Below, one piece after another: positions 10,837 to 23,224 of a stretch of DNA of 64,000 nucleotides (positions within the stretch are counted from its first letter, which is position 1; every line of letters starts with the position of its first letter). The DNA is from Erythrophleum ivorense. Taxonomy: Eukaryota; Streptophyta; Magnoliopsida; Fabales; Fabaceae. The position numbers and the translations under genes were made by a program. The stretch is taken from the NCBI GenBank assembly GCA_026724425.1, contig JAIUCV010000019.1:5908211-5972210 (forward strand). The letters run 5' to 3'. Under the pieces are notes generated by a model, which worked only from the letters and a program-made list of their open reading frames with translations, made no database searches and was not told where the DNA came from.

Positions 10837-12292
10837 CTCCCCCTCTCCACCATTCAAACATGCTAGGTGGACTAAGTGAGGTAAGAGATGGGAGCCACCA
10901 AGCTTGAAGCTAGGGAGATTAGTGAAGAAGTGTAAAAGAGCCTCTTGTATTCATTTTGTAGTCAAGACAAGGGATGTAAATTAATTATGTACAAGATGTA
11001 GTACCTATAAATGCTTGTAAATTAATGTATTTATCATGTATATATGAGAATGAGACCCATTTTGAATGAAGAAGCAAGTTTTGTTATGAAAAGCATGATT
11101 TTAGCATTGGCTACATGAGTGTATAAGTGGGTGTGGGATAGTGAGTTTCTCTAATCTGGGTTGTTAGACACTTGAGCCATGTTTGATAGCCCCTATGGAT
11201 GCTTTCTCATGTGCTCAAAGAGTCCTAGAGGCAGAAGAACTAAGATTGGACCCCTTTAGCCCCTTCTAAAACAAGAAAGTGGCCCTTTTGCACATGATAT
11301 CAAAAGTTGACCAAATGACCTCTTCTTGCTTTGAAATTTGACATGTGACTAGATATTCTTTAGAGCTTTTTGAAAAGCTAAATATCAAGTCATTTGGAGG
11401 TCTATAGAGTTTTCTATGATTTTTCAAAGTTGGCATCAGAAATCCGGATTTTCAGAAAACACTGTTCATTTGGTTAGTTTAGAATTGTGTCATCCGAGGG
11501 GCAAACGTAGTCCAATGGCTACGAAATTTTATAAACAGAAACTAGACAATCACTGTGACTTATAGGAACTCGAAGCACCTCATTTGGAGGTCTAGAGAGG
11601 AAGATATGCAATTTCGAAGTTCCTGCCCAGCATCAGTTACCCAGCCAGACCCGAGGTACTGTTTCATCAGTTTCCGGGAGTTTGGCTTGATGAACTAATC
11701 TACAGATATTTTTTCTCTCTAGTTAACATCCACACCTTTCCATAGTGATATCTTTTGCAAGTATTGATTTTTTTTGGAATTAATTAGACATTTTTGAAAT
11801 TCATATCAGTAAACTGTGACAGTAACAGAACCCCCTCTGACCAGTAGATGTTTTCGGATGTCAAACGCTTTATGCATGAGATTACAAGACTTCTACATAT
11901 TTTTAGCATGAAGTAGACGTCTTAAGCTTTCTAGAATGACAGAGATAATAAGTTTTTGATTTTTCTATATTTAGTTCTGAATTTCCAAACTTCGCCCAGA
12001 AATGAGGCCAAATCTGTCGAAAACGAAATTACATGTCTCATATCCCTTTTTGCTTTCCATGGGTTTAAAGCATATTTTTGGGATTAAAATGAGTCTTAAT
12101 AGTGCAATTAAACACAAGGATGCATAGAAAGAGCTCACCTGGTCCACGTGACACTAAAGCGAATATCTACCCATGCATGATGCCATAGAGAAAGAATATG
12201 AACCTAGAGAAAATGATCTCCCTTTTATGCTTCTCATATATATATGAGTATGTAAGGCATGATGGGTATGAGCTAGAAATGAAGGTATTACA

Positions 12293-13660
12293 GAATACAC
12301 TAAAAATTGCAACAAGTTGACTTCAAATAATTGGACTTTGACTTTAAATTATTTTAATTTTGTTGCCATCAAACTTATGGCCTATCCAAAACCTTGGGTC
12401 AATGCAATATTCATTTACTAAGTTGCATTATTCTCATGCATTTTTTTGGTGTCTTTCTAAATAAAGTAAGATAAGTTTCACGTCAAATTTTCATTTTTAT
12501 CAAAACCATTCACTCATTGTTAAACTTTTCATATAAAGAGTAGAAGTGGCAATGGAAAAGAGTGAAAAGAAAAGTCGATGAAGAATTTTACTAGTTCTTT
12601 TGTCATGCCTTAAAAACTAGGGATAGATTGACACATAATACGAGATAACCTTGCATCTATAAGCCTATCCAATCAAGCAAATTCTTATTCATGCATTAAA
12701 TTTTCTCATTATAAATAATATCATGAAATTAATTCAACTTTAATTTATTTACATAGCAATCCAATAAGGTATCCTATGTAAGTAAGATATCCAAAATTAC
12801 CTACAACAATTAGACATTCACATATCTCACATAGAGGTTTTTACTTTCACTTTAATTTATAATAAAACATAAACAGAAGTGTAGGGATCTTGCTTGTAGT
12901 TTGTGGAGCTAACTCTAGAATATAATATATACATATACAAAGCTCAACAAATAATTACTATCAAACAAACTGACCACTAGCTTTCGATTAACAACACTCT
13001 TGAGTTAAACCAAAAAAGTATTTTCACACAATTCTACTATGGACAAAAATAAATACAAGAATGTATCACAGTACTCAGTGAATAAAAAATAGAACATGAT
13101 AATTAAAAAAACGATTGGACATAAAGTGTTTCTAAATAAAGATAAATTTTAACATAATAAATAATCGAAATCTTAAATATAGATAGATATGCAATAGTTT
13201 TTTTAAATAAAAGTTCAAATTTGTAAATCATTTAATAGATAGAGGTATGAACTAATTGATATAAATAAAAAAATTAAAGGATTTAAGTTAATGAAAAATT
13301 AGTTTATTTATGTTATTAGTGAAATGAAATAAGGAAACATATAAGCATATAATATTTTAATCAAGATGTAACATTAATAAGAGATAGTTATGAAAAATTA
13401 AATTAAATTCAAAAGAAATAAAATAAATTCAAACATTTAAAACTTTAATGCTGAATAGAAAATGATTATCATATTGGAAACAATTAAATAAAAGCCCTTC
13501 CTTAAGAAGGTCTATGCAAAACTTTAAGTTCTAACATATATACTAATGGAGGTATATAATTTATAAGGGTAAATAACTATGTATCTAGACATGAGCGCTT
13601 GCCCTATGAACCATCAGGGAGCATTTAATTTAATATTATTTTGGTACTTAATCATAGAAG
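12293..13660. other. AT-rich intergenic, nothing recognised
   Basis: No coding similarity, RNA gene or clear repeat boundary seen apart from the target-site duplication that closes copy A. Confidence 0.5.
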
Positions 13661-14403
13661 TGATAAGCATGATATTTTATATGTTTTATTCTCCTTATCT
13701 TAAGTATTTTAGTATCCAAATATGGCTTTAAGTGTCTAATTAGATGAAATTTGATTTTAATAGTCATTTTCTACATTTTAGGAATTAATTTACAAATTAT
13801 TGGCTTTTAATGCATAAATTTATCTTAAATAATTTTGTGAAAATTCCTATTTGATTTTTTCCACTCTTTTGTACAGAATTTCAATGGACAATTAAAGCTT
13901 GAATGATAAATTGAAAGGGTGAGCTTCAAACACCATGTAACCCACACACTTACATGAAGTCATATGATCATCACACACATGCATGACTCAAGAAGAAGCT
14001 TGCCACGGGTTGAAGGAACTCATGGAAAAGAAGTTCAGCTGGAAAAGCTATGGGTTCTTAGAGTTGAGAGCTAAACAACATGTGAGAAGCTACAAAATGA
14101 ACAAAAAGAAGAAGCTATAGGCTGGACTTCTCAACGTGGCAGCAACAAAACAAGCACATGTGATATGAGAAGAAGCGTAAGCTAGAGCTTAAAGAAGAGG
14201 CAGCCAACGTGGAAGAAACATGAGTGACTAAAGCTACTGCATGTTTCTACGGGTTTTGTATGGAAGCTACTGGGAAGAGAAAGCTGGGAGCTTATGGAAA
14301 CCATGCTGAAATCTATATGGAAAAGCTGCAGGAAGAAAGAAGAGAGGGATGAGATGCAGAAGGGGTTCTACGTAGAAAAGAAGTTGCAGTTCAACGTGAA
14401 AAA

Positions 14404-14914
14404 CCACGTGGAAGAAGCTTGAACTCGAGCAAAGAAACAAGAAGCCATGGCCACGTGAAAAATGGGAGAACTAGCTTGAGTAAAGAGCAGAACATGGGCT
14501 GAACTTGAGAGGAAGAAGCTTGTAAGCAATGAGCTGAACGAGCTGAACTCGAGCAGAACAAAGGAACACGTGGATTAAATGAAAGGAAGTAACGTGAAGA
14601 AGCTGAGCAGAGAATGATGAAGCTGCATGATACGAAGGAAAACACGTGAAAAAAACGCATGAAGACGCTGAACTGGGCAGAACGTGGTGAAGGAGAAAGA
14701 AGAGAGAAAGAGCTACGGGGTTAATGCGAGATGAATGAATAAAGGAGCAGTAGAAGGAATTCATGCAAAATATAATAAAATAACCAGTGGGGCCCACTCT
14801 CATACATATATCCATGCAGCCCACTTTATATATATATGAAGAGATCCCACATGAAGCTGATATGAAGGTGTATTAGGAGAACACGTGAAGGAGAAGAAGA
14901 TGCTCTTGCACGTG
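14404..14914 (+). promoter_or_regulatory. cluster of six CACGTG (G-box) motifs
   Basis: Perfect CACGTG at 14404, 14451, 14567, 14643, 14882 and 14909, with further ACGTG half-sites between them. In plants CACGTG binds bZIP and bHLH factors in light, ABA and stress responses. The cluster lies 110-620 bp upstream of a TATA box at 15024. Binding is inference. Confidence 0.5.
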
Positions 14915-15022
14915 ACTTTTAATGAGAAAGGGAGTATACTTCATTCACGTCTCTACAAGTCTGCATGATTCCTTCATCCATTCGAATATCCTAGTCCATT
15001 CACAATCTCCCCATCTCACGTC

Positions 15023-15031
15023 TCTATATAT
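15023..15031 (+). promoter_or_regulatory. TATA box candidate
   Basis: CTATATATT downstream of the G-box cluster. A start would fall near 15055 in a pyrimidine-rich leader that lacks a convincing open frame. Confidence 0.4.
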
Positions 15032-16003
15032 TCGCAGACCCTCTCCTATTTATTCATACTCCAACCATCATTCAAGGCTGAATAATCCATCCATCAAACC
15101 ATTCCATTCCACATTCATTCATTCGGCCATATACATCCACCACGCCTTCACCCATTCCATTCTCCATCTCCATCTCTCTCCACCATCCCATGAAGATCTA
15201 ATCCATCTTGAGGCTAGCTAGGAGGAAGCTCTTGGAGAAGCTTGAATCCATGGATGAATATAGAATTTTTGGCTAAGAATTTCTTTATTTTTCCTACACT
15301 TTTTCTCTTTCATTTATTATCTTGGTTAAGTTGTATTTAATAGGGAATTTGTATAATTATAATTAGTGGTTGGTTAGACACTAATTAGGAACATTTTTGT
15401 TGATTAATTGATTTGATTAATTTCAATATTATCTAATTTTCCATGTATGCTTCGAAGGTGTTCGATAAAATATATGAGTAAGATTATGTGCTTAATTGTT
15501 TAATTTGAAGATTCCTTAATGTTTAGTTAGTTAATTAAATATTTAGGATGATTCAGAGGCTAATCAATTAGTTAATCAATTAAATTGGGTGTTCATTGAT
15601 CTTAAAAACAAGAATTGACAATTTAATGTGGAGTTGAGGTTTCAATTCAACATTAGATCATTAATCTCTTGAATCTTGAGTGGTTACTCAAGATAAATTG
15701 TTATAAACACAATTAGGAACTCTTAGGCCAAAATTAATCATAATTGGATTAGGATAAGGATAGTGGATACCAAGGGACGAATCCAAAGCTAGTCACAAGT
15801 CTATCTTTCATCCATAATTCATATAATTAGATAGCAATTAGGAATTTTAATTCAATTTAGTTTTAGGTTAGTTTAATTCAATTAAAACCCCCTTTAGTTT
15901 AGAAATTTTAGAGTCTTTTAATATTTGGAAAACTCAGTTAAACATTGAACTCCAATTCCAAGAGAGATGACCTAGGTTGTGCCATTAGCTACATATTTTA
16001 TCA

Positions 16004-16335
16004 ACCTAGTATTATTTTGAGGGTTGCGCGACGAGCCACTCAAGAAGCTACATAACAATATCTAAGGTGCACCCAGGCCAAACAGAACTACTGTAAGCGA
16101 CTAGCAATCTACATGGTCTCACCTTATATATATGTATACATATCATATAATAAGTAGAATTCATATATTAAAATCTTCCTTATCCACAATAAAATTTCAT
16201 AATTAATAATACAATATTTCATAGCTATAAAATATTTAAGCAAACTCATAAAAGCATATTAAGGTAACTTATTATCACCTTTCAAAATTTTGAATGTAAC
16301 ATGTTTAAATCCATTTGATAACATAAGTAAACATG

Positions 16336-16375
<40 letters not shown>

Positions 16376-17882
16376 AAATCATTGTTTGTCTTACGGTGAC
16401 ATAAAGTTCAAAACAAAAAGATAAAAAGTAGAATTGAAGGAAAATTAAAAATATATCATGCTTTATCTATTTATAGTGCTTGTCAAATACTTAGCAATGC
16501 TTTCTCATTGAACATTGTCACACTTCTGATAGAATTATTCAAAACCCTCCCTATAATATAATTGTAACAATTCTTGAAGACTACAAGGACTAACTTTAGA
16601 ATTCTTTTCACTCAGCCTTTCTATATTAAATCATATTCCTACATTGACTACCATCTAGTTACTTTAGCTGGGTTATCTTATATTAATTCTTATTTAGTTT
16701 AATTAAGTTTCACTAAATTAATTTTTAGTTTAATAGTTATTTTGATTTAATATTTAATTGATTATTATTAACATTAGTATTACTTTTCATTATTTTAATT
16801 ATGATACTATTTATTTGATTCCCTATTTTAAAATTTAATGCCAACCTAGATTATTAGTCAACTTCCTATCACCTTAGAATTTAAATTATCTCCCCTAATG
16901 AAAGTAAATTTTAAGTTAGCTTTTAGGATCCCCCAAATTCTAATAAGAACTTTCCATCATTTTCAAATTAGTTATCATTATCTACTTATCTTTTTTTTTT
17001 CTTTCTATGAACTTCTTATAAAACAACCAATTCCTACTAGTTTAATCTCTACAATATAATTCCCTATTATAGTATTTGTTATTAGTTTGATATTTAATTT
17101 CTTAGCATTATGTGTGACTTATTTTTTTTCTTTTTTAGTTTAATAGTTGCTTTAGCTTGATTTACCCTATTGAACTATTGTATTTAGTTACTTTATCATT
17201 TTACTTTAACTTCTCTTCCAGCATCAGCCTTGGTACAGAAATGGCAAGAAAAAGGTTCTGCTCGCTCTAATTTAATGGCCTTAACAATGGATCCCTAAAA
17301 GACAAGATCACAGCTTAATGGAAGAAAAGCTAAAATATCAAGCAAATAATCAAGTGGTAGAAGCTTCCAAAACAATGTGACAAAGAACAAACCTATAACA
17401 AGGAGAATCAGGGTTTCGAGTATGCAAAATAGAAAGAAACATGCAAGAAAACTAATCTAAGAACCTACCTACTTACATGATCAAATGGGAAGCTTGAATG
17501 GTCAATTAGCCGGTGCTACTGAATGAGTTAGGAGAGGATGAGAAAATGTTTTGTTGAAGCTTCTAATGGTGTTGTAACTAGCATAATGATAATGCAAAAT
17601 GGCAAACACCAAACTTGGACAAGTGAAGGAAGCAAAAGTTGTAGGTTTGGAGAACTTCTTTCATGGTTGCAAAATAGCATGGTATAGACCCTCCTTAACA
17701 CTAGAACAGTAGTAGGATGAAAAAAAGATGAAGAATGAGGTGAAGTAGAAATCTATAACCTATGATGATTTGAAATTTGATGAGGCTACAACTAGCAATT
17801 ATTGATGAAAACAAACCATGAGTGACATATCCAAAAATGATGAGAAAACGCAAGCAATAAACCTTTTTTTTTTGACATGTAC
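16004..17882. other. AT-rich intergenic with TA microsatellite
   Basis: Contains a pure TA run at about 16343-16373. No gene or element recognised in the rest. Confidence 0.5.
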
Positions 17883-20800
17883 TGTAATATCTGATTCTTT
17901 AAAAACTAAACCAAAACTAGTGTGTTGATGAAAGATGACTCTAAAGTAAAGTAAATTAAGGGCAATTAAGGATGGAATGCTAATTAGAGCATCTCAACAT
18001 GAGGTTAAGAAACCAAGAATGGCCTAAAACTAAAGCCAAAACAATTAAATAAGATAAACTGAAATTGTAATGGTAAAATCATAATTTTGGATAAAATTTT
18101 AAAAACTTAAAAGAAGAAGTTTTAAATGGTAAAATTGAGCTCATTGTAGTTTTCAGAGGCCTTGAAACTCATAAGAACTATTAGAATGGTTAAAACCTTT
18201 TTGTGTGTGATTTAGACCGTTAATTGATCATAATTTTGACTAAGATATTTCATATTATTCTAAATCTCATAAATTTGAAAGTAAATGTTTTTAATAAACT
18301 AGAGACCTAAATTTTCATATGAAACTAACAGTATTAAAAAAAAATTTAGAATGATTTCAAACGGAAGAATTAAAATTGCTGGACATAATGGGAATTTTTA
18401 TAATTGTCTTAAAACTTTCCTTTTCCTTTTATATAGGTTTAGCCATACCACCTAATCCTCATAACTGGCTCTAAATAGCTCTAAAAGACCAAGGAAGATG
18501 CACAAGAGAAGGGAGAAATGGGAGAAAGAAAGGCCAAAAAAGGTAAGAAAATAGCCACTTTTTCACCTTATGCTAGTTAGAAATTCTCTTCTCTTTGAGC
18601 TCTTTCAATTTGGGGTTTTAGCTTCTTGAAAGGAACACTTTGGTAGCTAAAATCTTGAGGGAAAAGGAGTTTGAAGCAACAAATCCCATTACTAGAATCT
18701 CCATTTGATAAAGATTAAAACAAGGTATGATATAGCTTCTCCTTTGAGTACTTCTTCTCTGTCAATTTAACCAAGACATGGGAAATCTAAAGGACATTGA
18801 GTTTTAGCTAAAACATGATAGGGATTGATGTTTTGAAGCATGGAGATTAAATTTATACAATTATAATTAATTAAGAAGCATTAGAAATCAAGATAGAGTA
18901 CCTAAGGTTTTAGTTGCACTTTGAAAGTTTTAGAGCTTTAGGAAGCGATTTCAAGCCATGCAAAATCATATCTAGAATATAAAAGAGCCAAGGAACTTCT
19001 GCATGTGCCAAATTCCCAAGAAAAATAACAAAACTCCATTAAGCTCTCATAAAGACATAGGTTCGACCATAAGAGGAAAGTGATACCTAAGGAAAAATGA
19101 TTCTAAGGTTATAAGTGATATAGATATGAATTATAAACACTAATAGAACCATTGAAATGGATTTAGAAGTCTTATTTTGAAAAGTAAAATTTTAGGATTC
19201 AATTAGGCCTAAAGAAGCAACTTAATGTAAGGCTTCTTAAATCAAACATGTGAAGGTTCTAATGAGTTTTATTAGAGTCATATAACTCATATGAAATGAG
19301 ATTTTGAAGCTAAGAAATTGAATTATAAAAGTTGCTTCAGAAGGCATTCAAATAGGCCATATTTACACCTAAAATCCCTAGTTAATATATATAAGGCTAA
19401 TATAAGTGCAAGCATGATTTCATTATTAATTTTGTATTTCATTTGATGTGTCTAGGCGAAACAAGTGAGATTTCATTCAAGTGTGGGTGTAGAGTCATGG
19501 AAAAAGAGAAAGAAATAATAGAGATATAGTTGGAATTCTCAGATCAAGGTAGCTTTTCTTTCATTCTTATATATGTATTCTTGGTTTGCTTAAGTGTCTT
19601 AGATTTCCTGTATGTATTGTTCGCAAATTATGTATATGGTTGATTGCTTGATGATCATATATAATTGCATGAAATTCATTTACATTTGGATTAAATTGGC
19701 TCTTGATGGGTGAGGCTACGCCAAAAGACCTTTAATAATAAGTGAAGTGAAGTTAAAAGTTATTTAGAAATGGGTGAAGGTAGGTCAAAAGTCCCAATTG
19801 TGGATGAAACTAAGTCAAAAGTCTCTAAAAGAGGGTGAGTTTAAACCAAAAATCCCTAATTAATAAGTGAGACTAGACTAAAAATTCCTAGAATATGAAA
19901 TTATTTTTGATAAAGCCATGGGGTCTCTAATGCATGATTATGGTTTATCTATGGTTGTATGAATTGCATATTTTCATCTTTGAGCTTGAGTAAACTATGT
20001 ATGCATGCTTGAATATTGGAGCTATTGAGATTTTTTGAATCTCATTCTCCCATATCTACTAGCCTTGGCTAAGAAAATCTCAAGGAAGTGAACATGAAGA
20101 GCCAAAGTAATAAACAAATGATGTTTGACAATGAACTAGCCTAGACATAGTTAATGTATTTAAGCAAGAGACCATGGTTATATAACCAATGGATAGTCAT
20201 ATGACATTATAGAATGTAAATTGGTATATAACATTCCATGAAATATGTGTGTATAAGTGCATGTGGGATGGTGATTTTTAATTGCAAGGCTAATTTTATT
20301 TGATGGACTAACCAAACATGATGCATTTGTGAATTAAAACTTGCTTAAAAGAAGAAATGACATTTTAAAGCTCATTTGGTACCATTTGGAACAAAAAATT
20401 TATCCATTTGAGCCATAAAATGTCTCAACCCTTGACAGCCCAAATGAGTGAGTCTTGATCTGTAATTTGATAAACAATTAGAGGATATTGAGAGCTTTTC
20501 ATAAGGATAAATATCATAATTTTTGAAGCTCTATAAAATATCTTACAAATTTTAGAATCTAGTTGACTTATGTAAAATTTTGCAATGTATTGTTCATATA
20601 GTCTATCTCAAATTTCTAGGTTTTTGAAGGACCAAATGGACTTATTTTGATATGAAGTTTTTACAATAGATAGTTCTCATTACGTAATTCATTTGCATTA
20701 ATTGAAATTATGTAACTCAAGTTATGAATTTTTAAAGTTTAGTCCCTAATATGTGTCAAATGGCTCAAAATATGCATATAACCAAACATATGGATTTGTT

Positions 20801-21120
20801 ATATCTTTATGAGCTACCTTGAGTATAAAAAATTTGTCTAGTATAAATTTGAGAAATGAAATGATAAAGAACCTTGTTTGTGCATTATTAAGTTATTTGA
20901 GGCATTTCATAACAAGTAATTCCATTGCTAAATGTGTAAATATGATAATGTTGCTATCACATAATGAATATGATATGAAATATATGCATATTATATGATG
21001 GTATGACACATACACTTAAAAATTAATAACATATTATTGAAAAATGCATTTGTCAAAACATTTTACTAAGATGCTTAATTTTTTTATTTTAAAGATTACG
21101 ACTTATGTTAGGCTGTAACA
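17883..21120 (+). mobile_element. copy H: diverged member of the giant solo-LTR-like family
   Basis: Begins TGTAATATCTG, like copy E, and ends at CTGTAACA. It lacks the CTATAG array but has a TATA box (TTTATATAGG, about 18428), a GGTAGCTTTTCTTTCA block near 19548, a tandem array of GTGA..CAAAAGTC units (about 19707-19900) and the inverted repeat (20026-20044). Only two of the four usual 180-bp cores could be placed (about 20553 and 20732). Flanks tgtac and cataa do not match, so it is probably older or its ends are damaged. Confidence 0.65.
20026..20044 (+). repeat. conserved inverted repeat in copy H
   Basis: TGAGATTT TTT GAATCTCA: as in other copies except one C-to-T change, which would leave a U-G pair in RNA. 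Confidence 0.75.
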
Positions 21121-22575
21121 CATAACAATTTTTTTTTTTATCTTTTTAAGAGACACAAAAACACTGACTAAGCTTGTCCTTCTTAAAAAGGACGTAAGTC
21201 ACAACCCATAATTTTGTTTTTTAACGGATGCAGACCAAGCTCATTCTTTTTAAAAAGGATGCAAACTAGTATGGTTTACTTAGTTTTTTAATAACATTTG
21301 TAATTTTAAGTAAAAAATATTATAATATTCTTTTATAATTTTTATCTTTTTCTTTTATTATGTCAAAGAAAAAATTAATAAAAAAATTATAATATTATAA
21401 AAACATATAATGTTCTAAATATATATACAAGAAATAAATTTTAAATAAAAAATTCACAATTATAAAGAAGTAAATAAAAAATTATAAATATAAAAATAAA
21501 AAATAAACTTATTATATCAACCAATGTGTCCTCTTGTCCCACATTAAGGCCTTCTTTTTCAGTCATTGTGGATGGCATTGCATTGGCCTATTTTTCTTCT
21601 TTTTTGTCTTCTTTTTCTTTTTCTTCTTCTTCTTTATCGCCATCGTCATCGTTATCGTCGTCGTCATCATCATTAAATGATACATTATTAAAATTATAAG
21701 TTGGCTAATTATTCAAGTCCATGGAGGGGATTGAATAAGTAGGATTGGTTGGTTAGGAGTGAAGAACCCTAGTTTGAAAGATTATCCCCACTATTTTGAA
21801 GATACACCAATATACTTTGACCTAAATACAAATGAATCAAATAATAGTGTTGTGGTGGACACACCACTAGCTTATATGGTTTGGAGTGGCAAGGTGTAAA
21901 AATATGATTGAAGAACTATGGTGTAAATGAAGAAAAATTAACACCTCTAAATTTTGTAAACAATATGCAAAGAGTAAAAGAATAAAGGCCAACACTTCTA
22001 AGATCTGTAAAAGGTCTATTCAATGCAAAAAAAGAAGGACCAACACCTTCGAAATATGTAAATAGTGCAAAAAGTGCAAAAAAAGAGGAATTGATACCCA
22101 CAAAGTCTATGAATGATGTAAAAGAAGAAGGACCTAGACCTCCAATGTCTCTATAAATTGGTGTCAGCATGTAGTATGAAAATTAGGCATCTATTTGACT
22201 ATTACCATTACTTACAACATTTACTAATAACTCTATAGTGGATATAAAATTGTGTCAACACTTTTCCGAATGAACCTTTAGCTCCGGTGGCCTTTACAAA
22301 TGAGATGCAAATGGAGTAGGTTAGGAGACCATCATCTCTTATTATTTATCAAAGGCATACAACATCATCCTAATATCTCTGCTTGCCTTCTCCGTTAATT
22401 TCGCATTATCAAGCATCGAAGGGTCAATAATGACAAGCTTATATAAGTCCTCCAAGATATCAGCCCATGAAAAAAAAATCAATAATTATATATATAGGTG
22501 AAATATAGAAATATAGAGTAGGTGGAAACAAAACAAATGCAAGTATAAAAAACTTACCATGACACCTTAAAAACT
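21121..22575 (-). pseudogene. probable C-terminal tail of the MULE/plant-mobile-domain gene
   Basis: Minus-strand readings include WADILEDLYKL and NAKLTEKASRDIRMMLYAFDK (about 22480-22350), a low-complexity stretch rich in Phe, Ser and Gly (22170-21916) and a strongly acidic tail of Asp then Glu/Lys at about 21680-21590. Acidic tails of this kind often end MULE-associated plant mobile domain proteins. Position and strand fit the gene interrupted at 46076 by the gypsy element. The link across 23.5 kb is inference. About 21121-21520 is AT-rich non-coding with two AAAAAGGA-type repeats. Confidence 0.42.
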
Positions 22576-23224
22576 TGTTGCTACTTGAAGCGTACACACA
22601 AGTATACGTATCGCAACGGTAATAAAGTGATGAATAAAGTATCGTTCACACAGATTTGCTGTCAAAACAATGTCAAGTACCAAAATTCACACCCTAGTTT
22701 AAATCAAGCGAATCAATTTTAAGTGTTGGTATTAAAGAGAAATGATTATAAATTATATGATATGTAGAGTTTAAGATTAGTATTTGGATTTTTAGATGAA
22801 TATTAGTATATAAGATTATTAGCCCCTCTTGTATTTCATAGCAATTTGCTCAACACTTAATACTATTGCTCTCAATGATGATACATGTTAGTCTAGGATT
22901 CACTTATTTCTATAAGTATTTTTCCAAATCTCATATAGGGTTATCCTATTAATTTCATAATTCTTTATAAAACCAACTGAGATCAAATTAGACCATGTGA
23001 GGTTAATGAATATATTTCTATTTATTAATTGAACCATCCACCTTCCCTAGGGAGTTTCAAGTGCTCATACCACTCATCTTTTGACCTAACTTCCCTTTTC
23101 CTTTTCTAAGTTCAAGCAAAGTATTAAATCAATCTAATTGTTAGCCAATCAATCAAAAAGTATGAAGCATGGAGTTAAATGAACGGATATTCATTATTAA
23201 TTGCAAAATTAAAGTGAGTAACAA

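Larger units (their letters stand above)
9383..12292 (+). mobile_element. copy A: giant solo-LTR-like element (CTATAG-array subfamily)
   Basis: A 2910-bp non-coding element beginning TGTAACAACC and ending GGTATTACA, with a perfect 5-bp target-site duplication GAATA (9378-9382 and 12293-12297). Order inside: purine-rich leader, CTATAG palindrome array (9494-9712), a TTTTTAAAAG TATA-like site near 9750, a conserved GGTAGCTCTCTCCACCTTCT block (about 10290), a diverged tandem array (about 10463-10630), a 19-nt inverted repeat (10818-10836), then four units with cores at 11424, 11614, 11794 and 11984. Ends and target-site duplication fit an LTR. No second LTR or internal domain is present. Confidence 0.87.
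13661..16003 (+). mobile_element. LTR-like block (possible solo LTR of a Tat/Athila-type element)
   Basis: It begins TGATAAGCATG (13661) and can be closed at TTTTATCA (16003), giving TG...CA ends with short inverted termini. Inside are an AT-rich U3-like start, a purine-rich GC-richer core (about 13990-14920) with repeated CACGTG, a TATA box near 15024, a pyrimidine-rich leader and then a poorly coding AT-rich tail, an LTR-like promoter arrangement. The flanking pentamers (agaag and accta) do not match, so boundaries are uncertain. It could instead be promoter and leader of a decayed element or gene. Confidence 0.4.

Noticed and set aside
14391..14824. Two minus-strand open frames of 89 and 117 codons
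   Set aside because: They translate the antisense of the purine-rich G-box region; composition is Ser/Cys/Phe-rich with no family motif.
14922..15221. Plus-strand open frame of 99 codons after the G-boxes
   Set aside because: It begins upstream of the TATA box and is a His/Ser/Ile-rich translation of a pyrimidine-rich leader.
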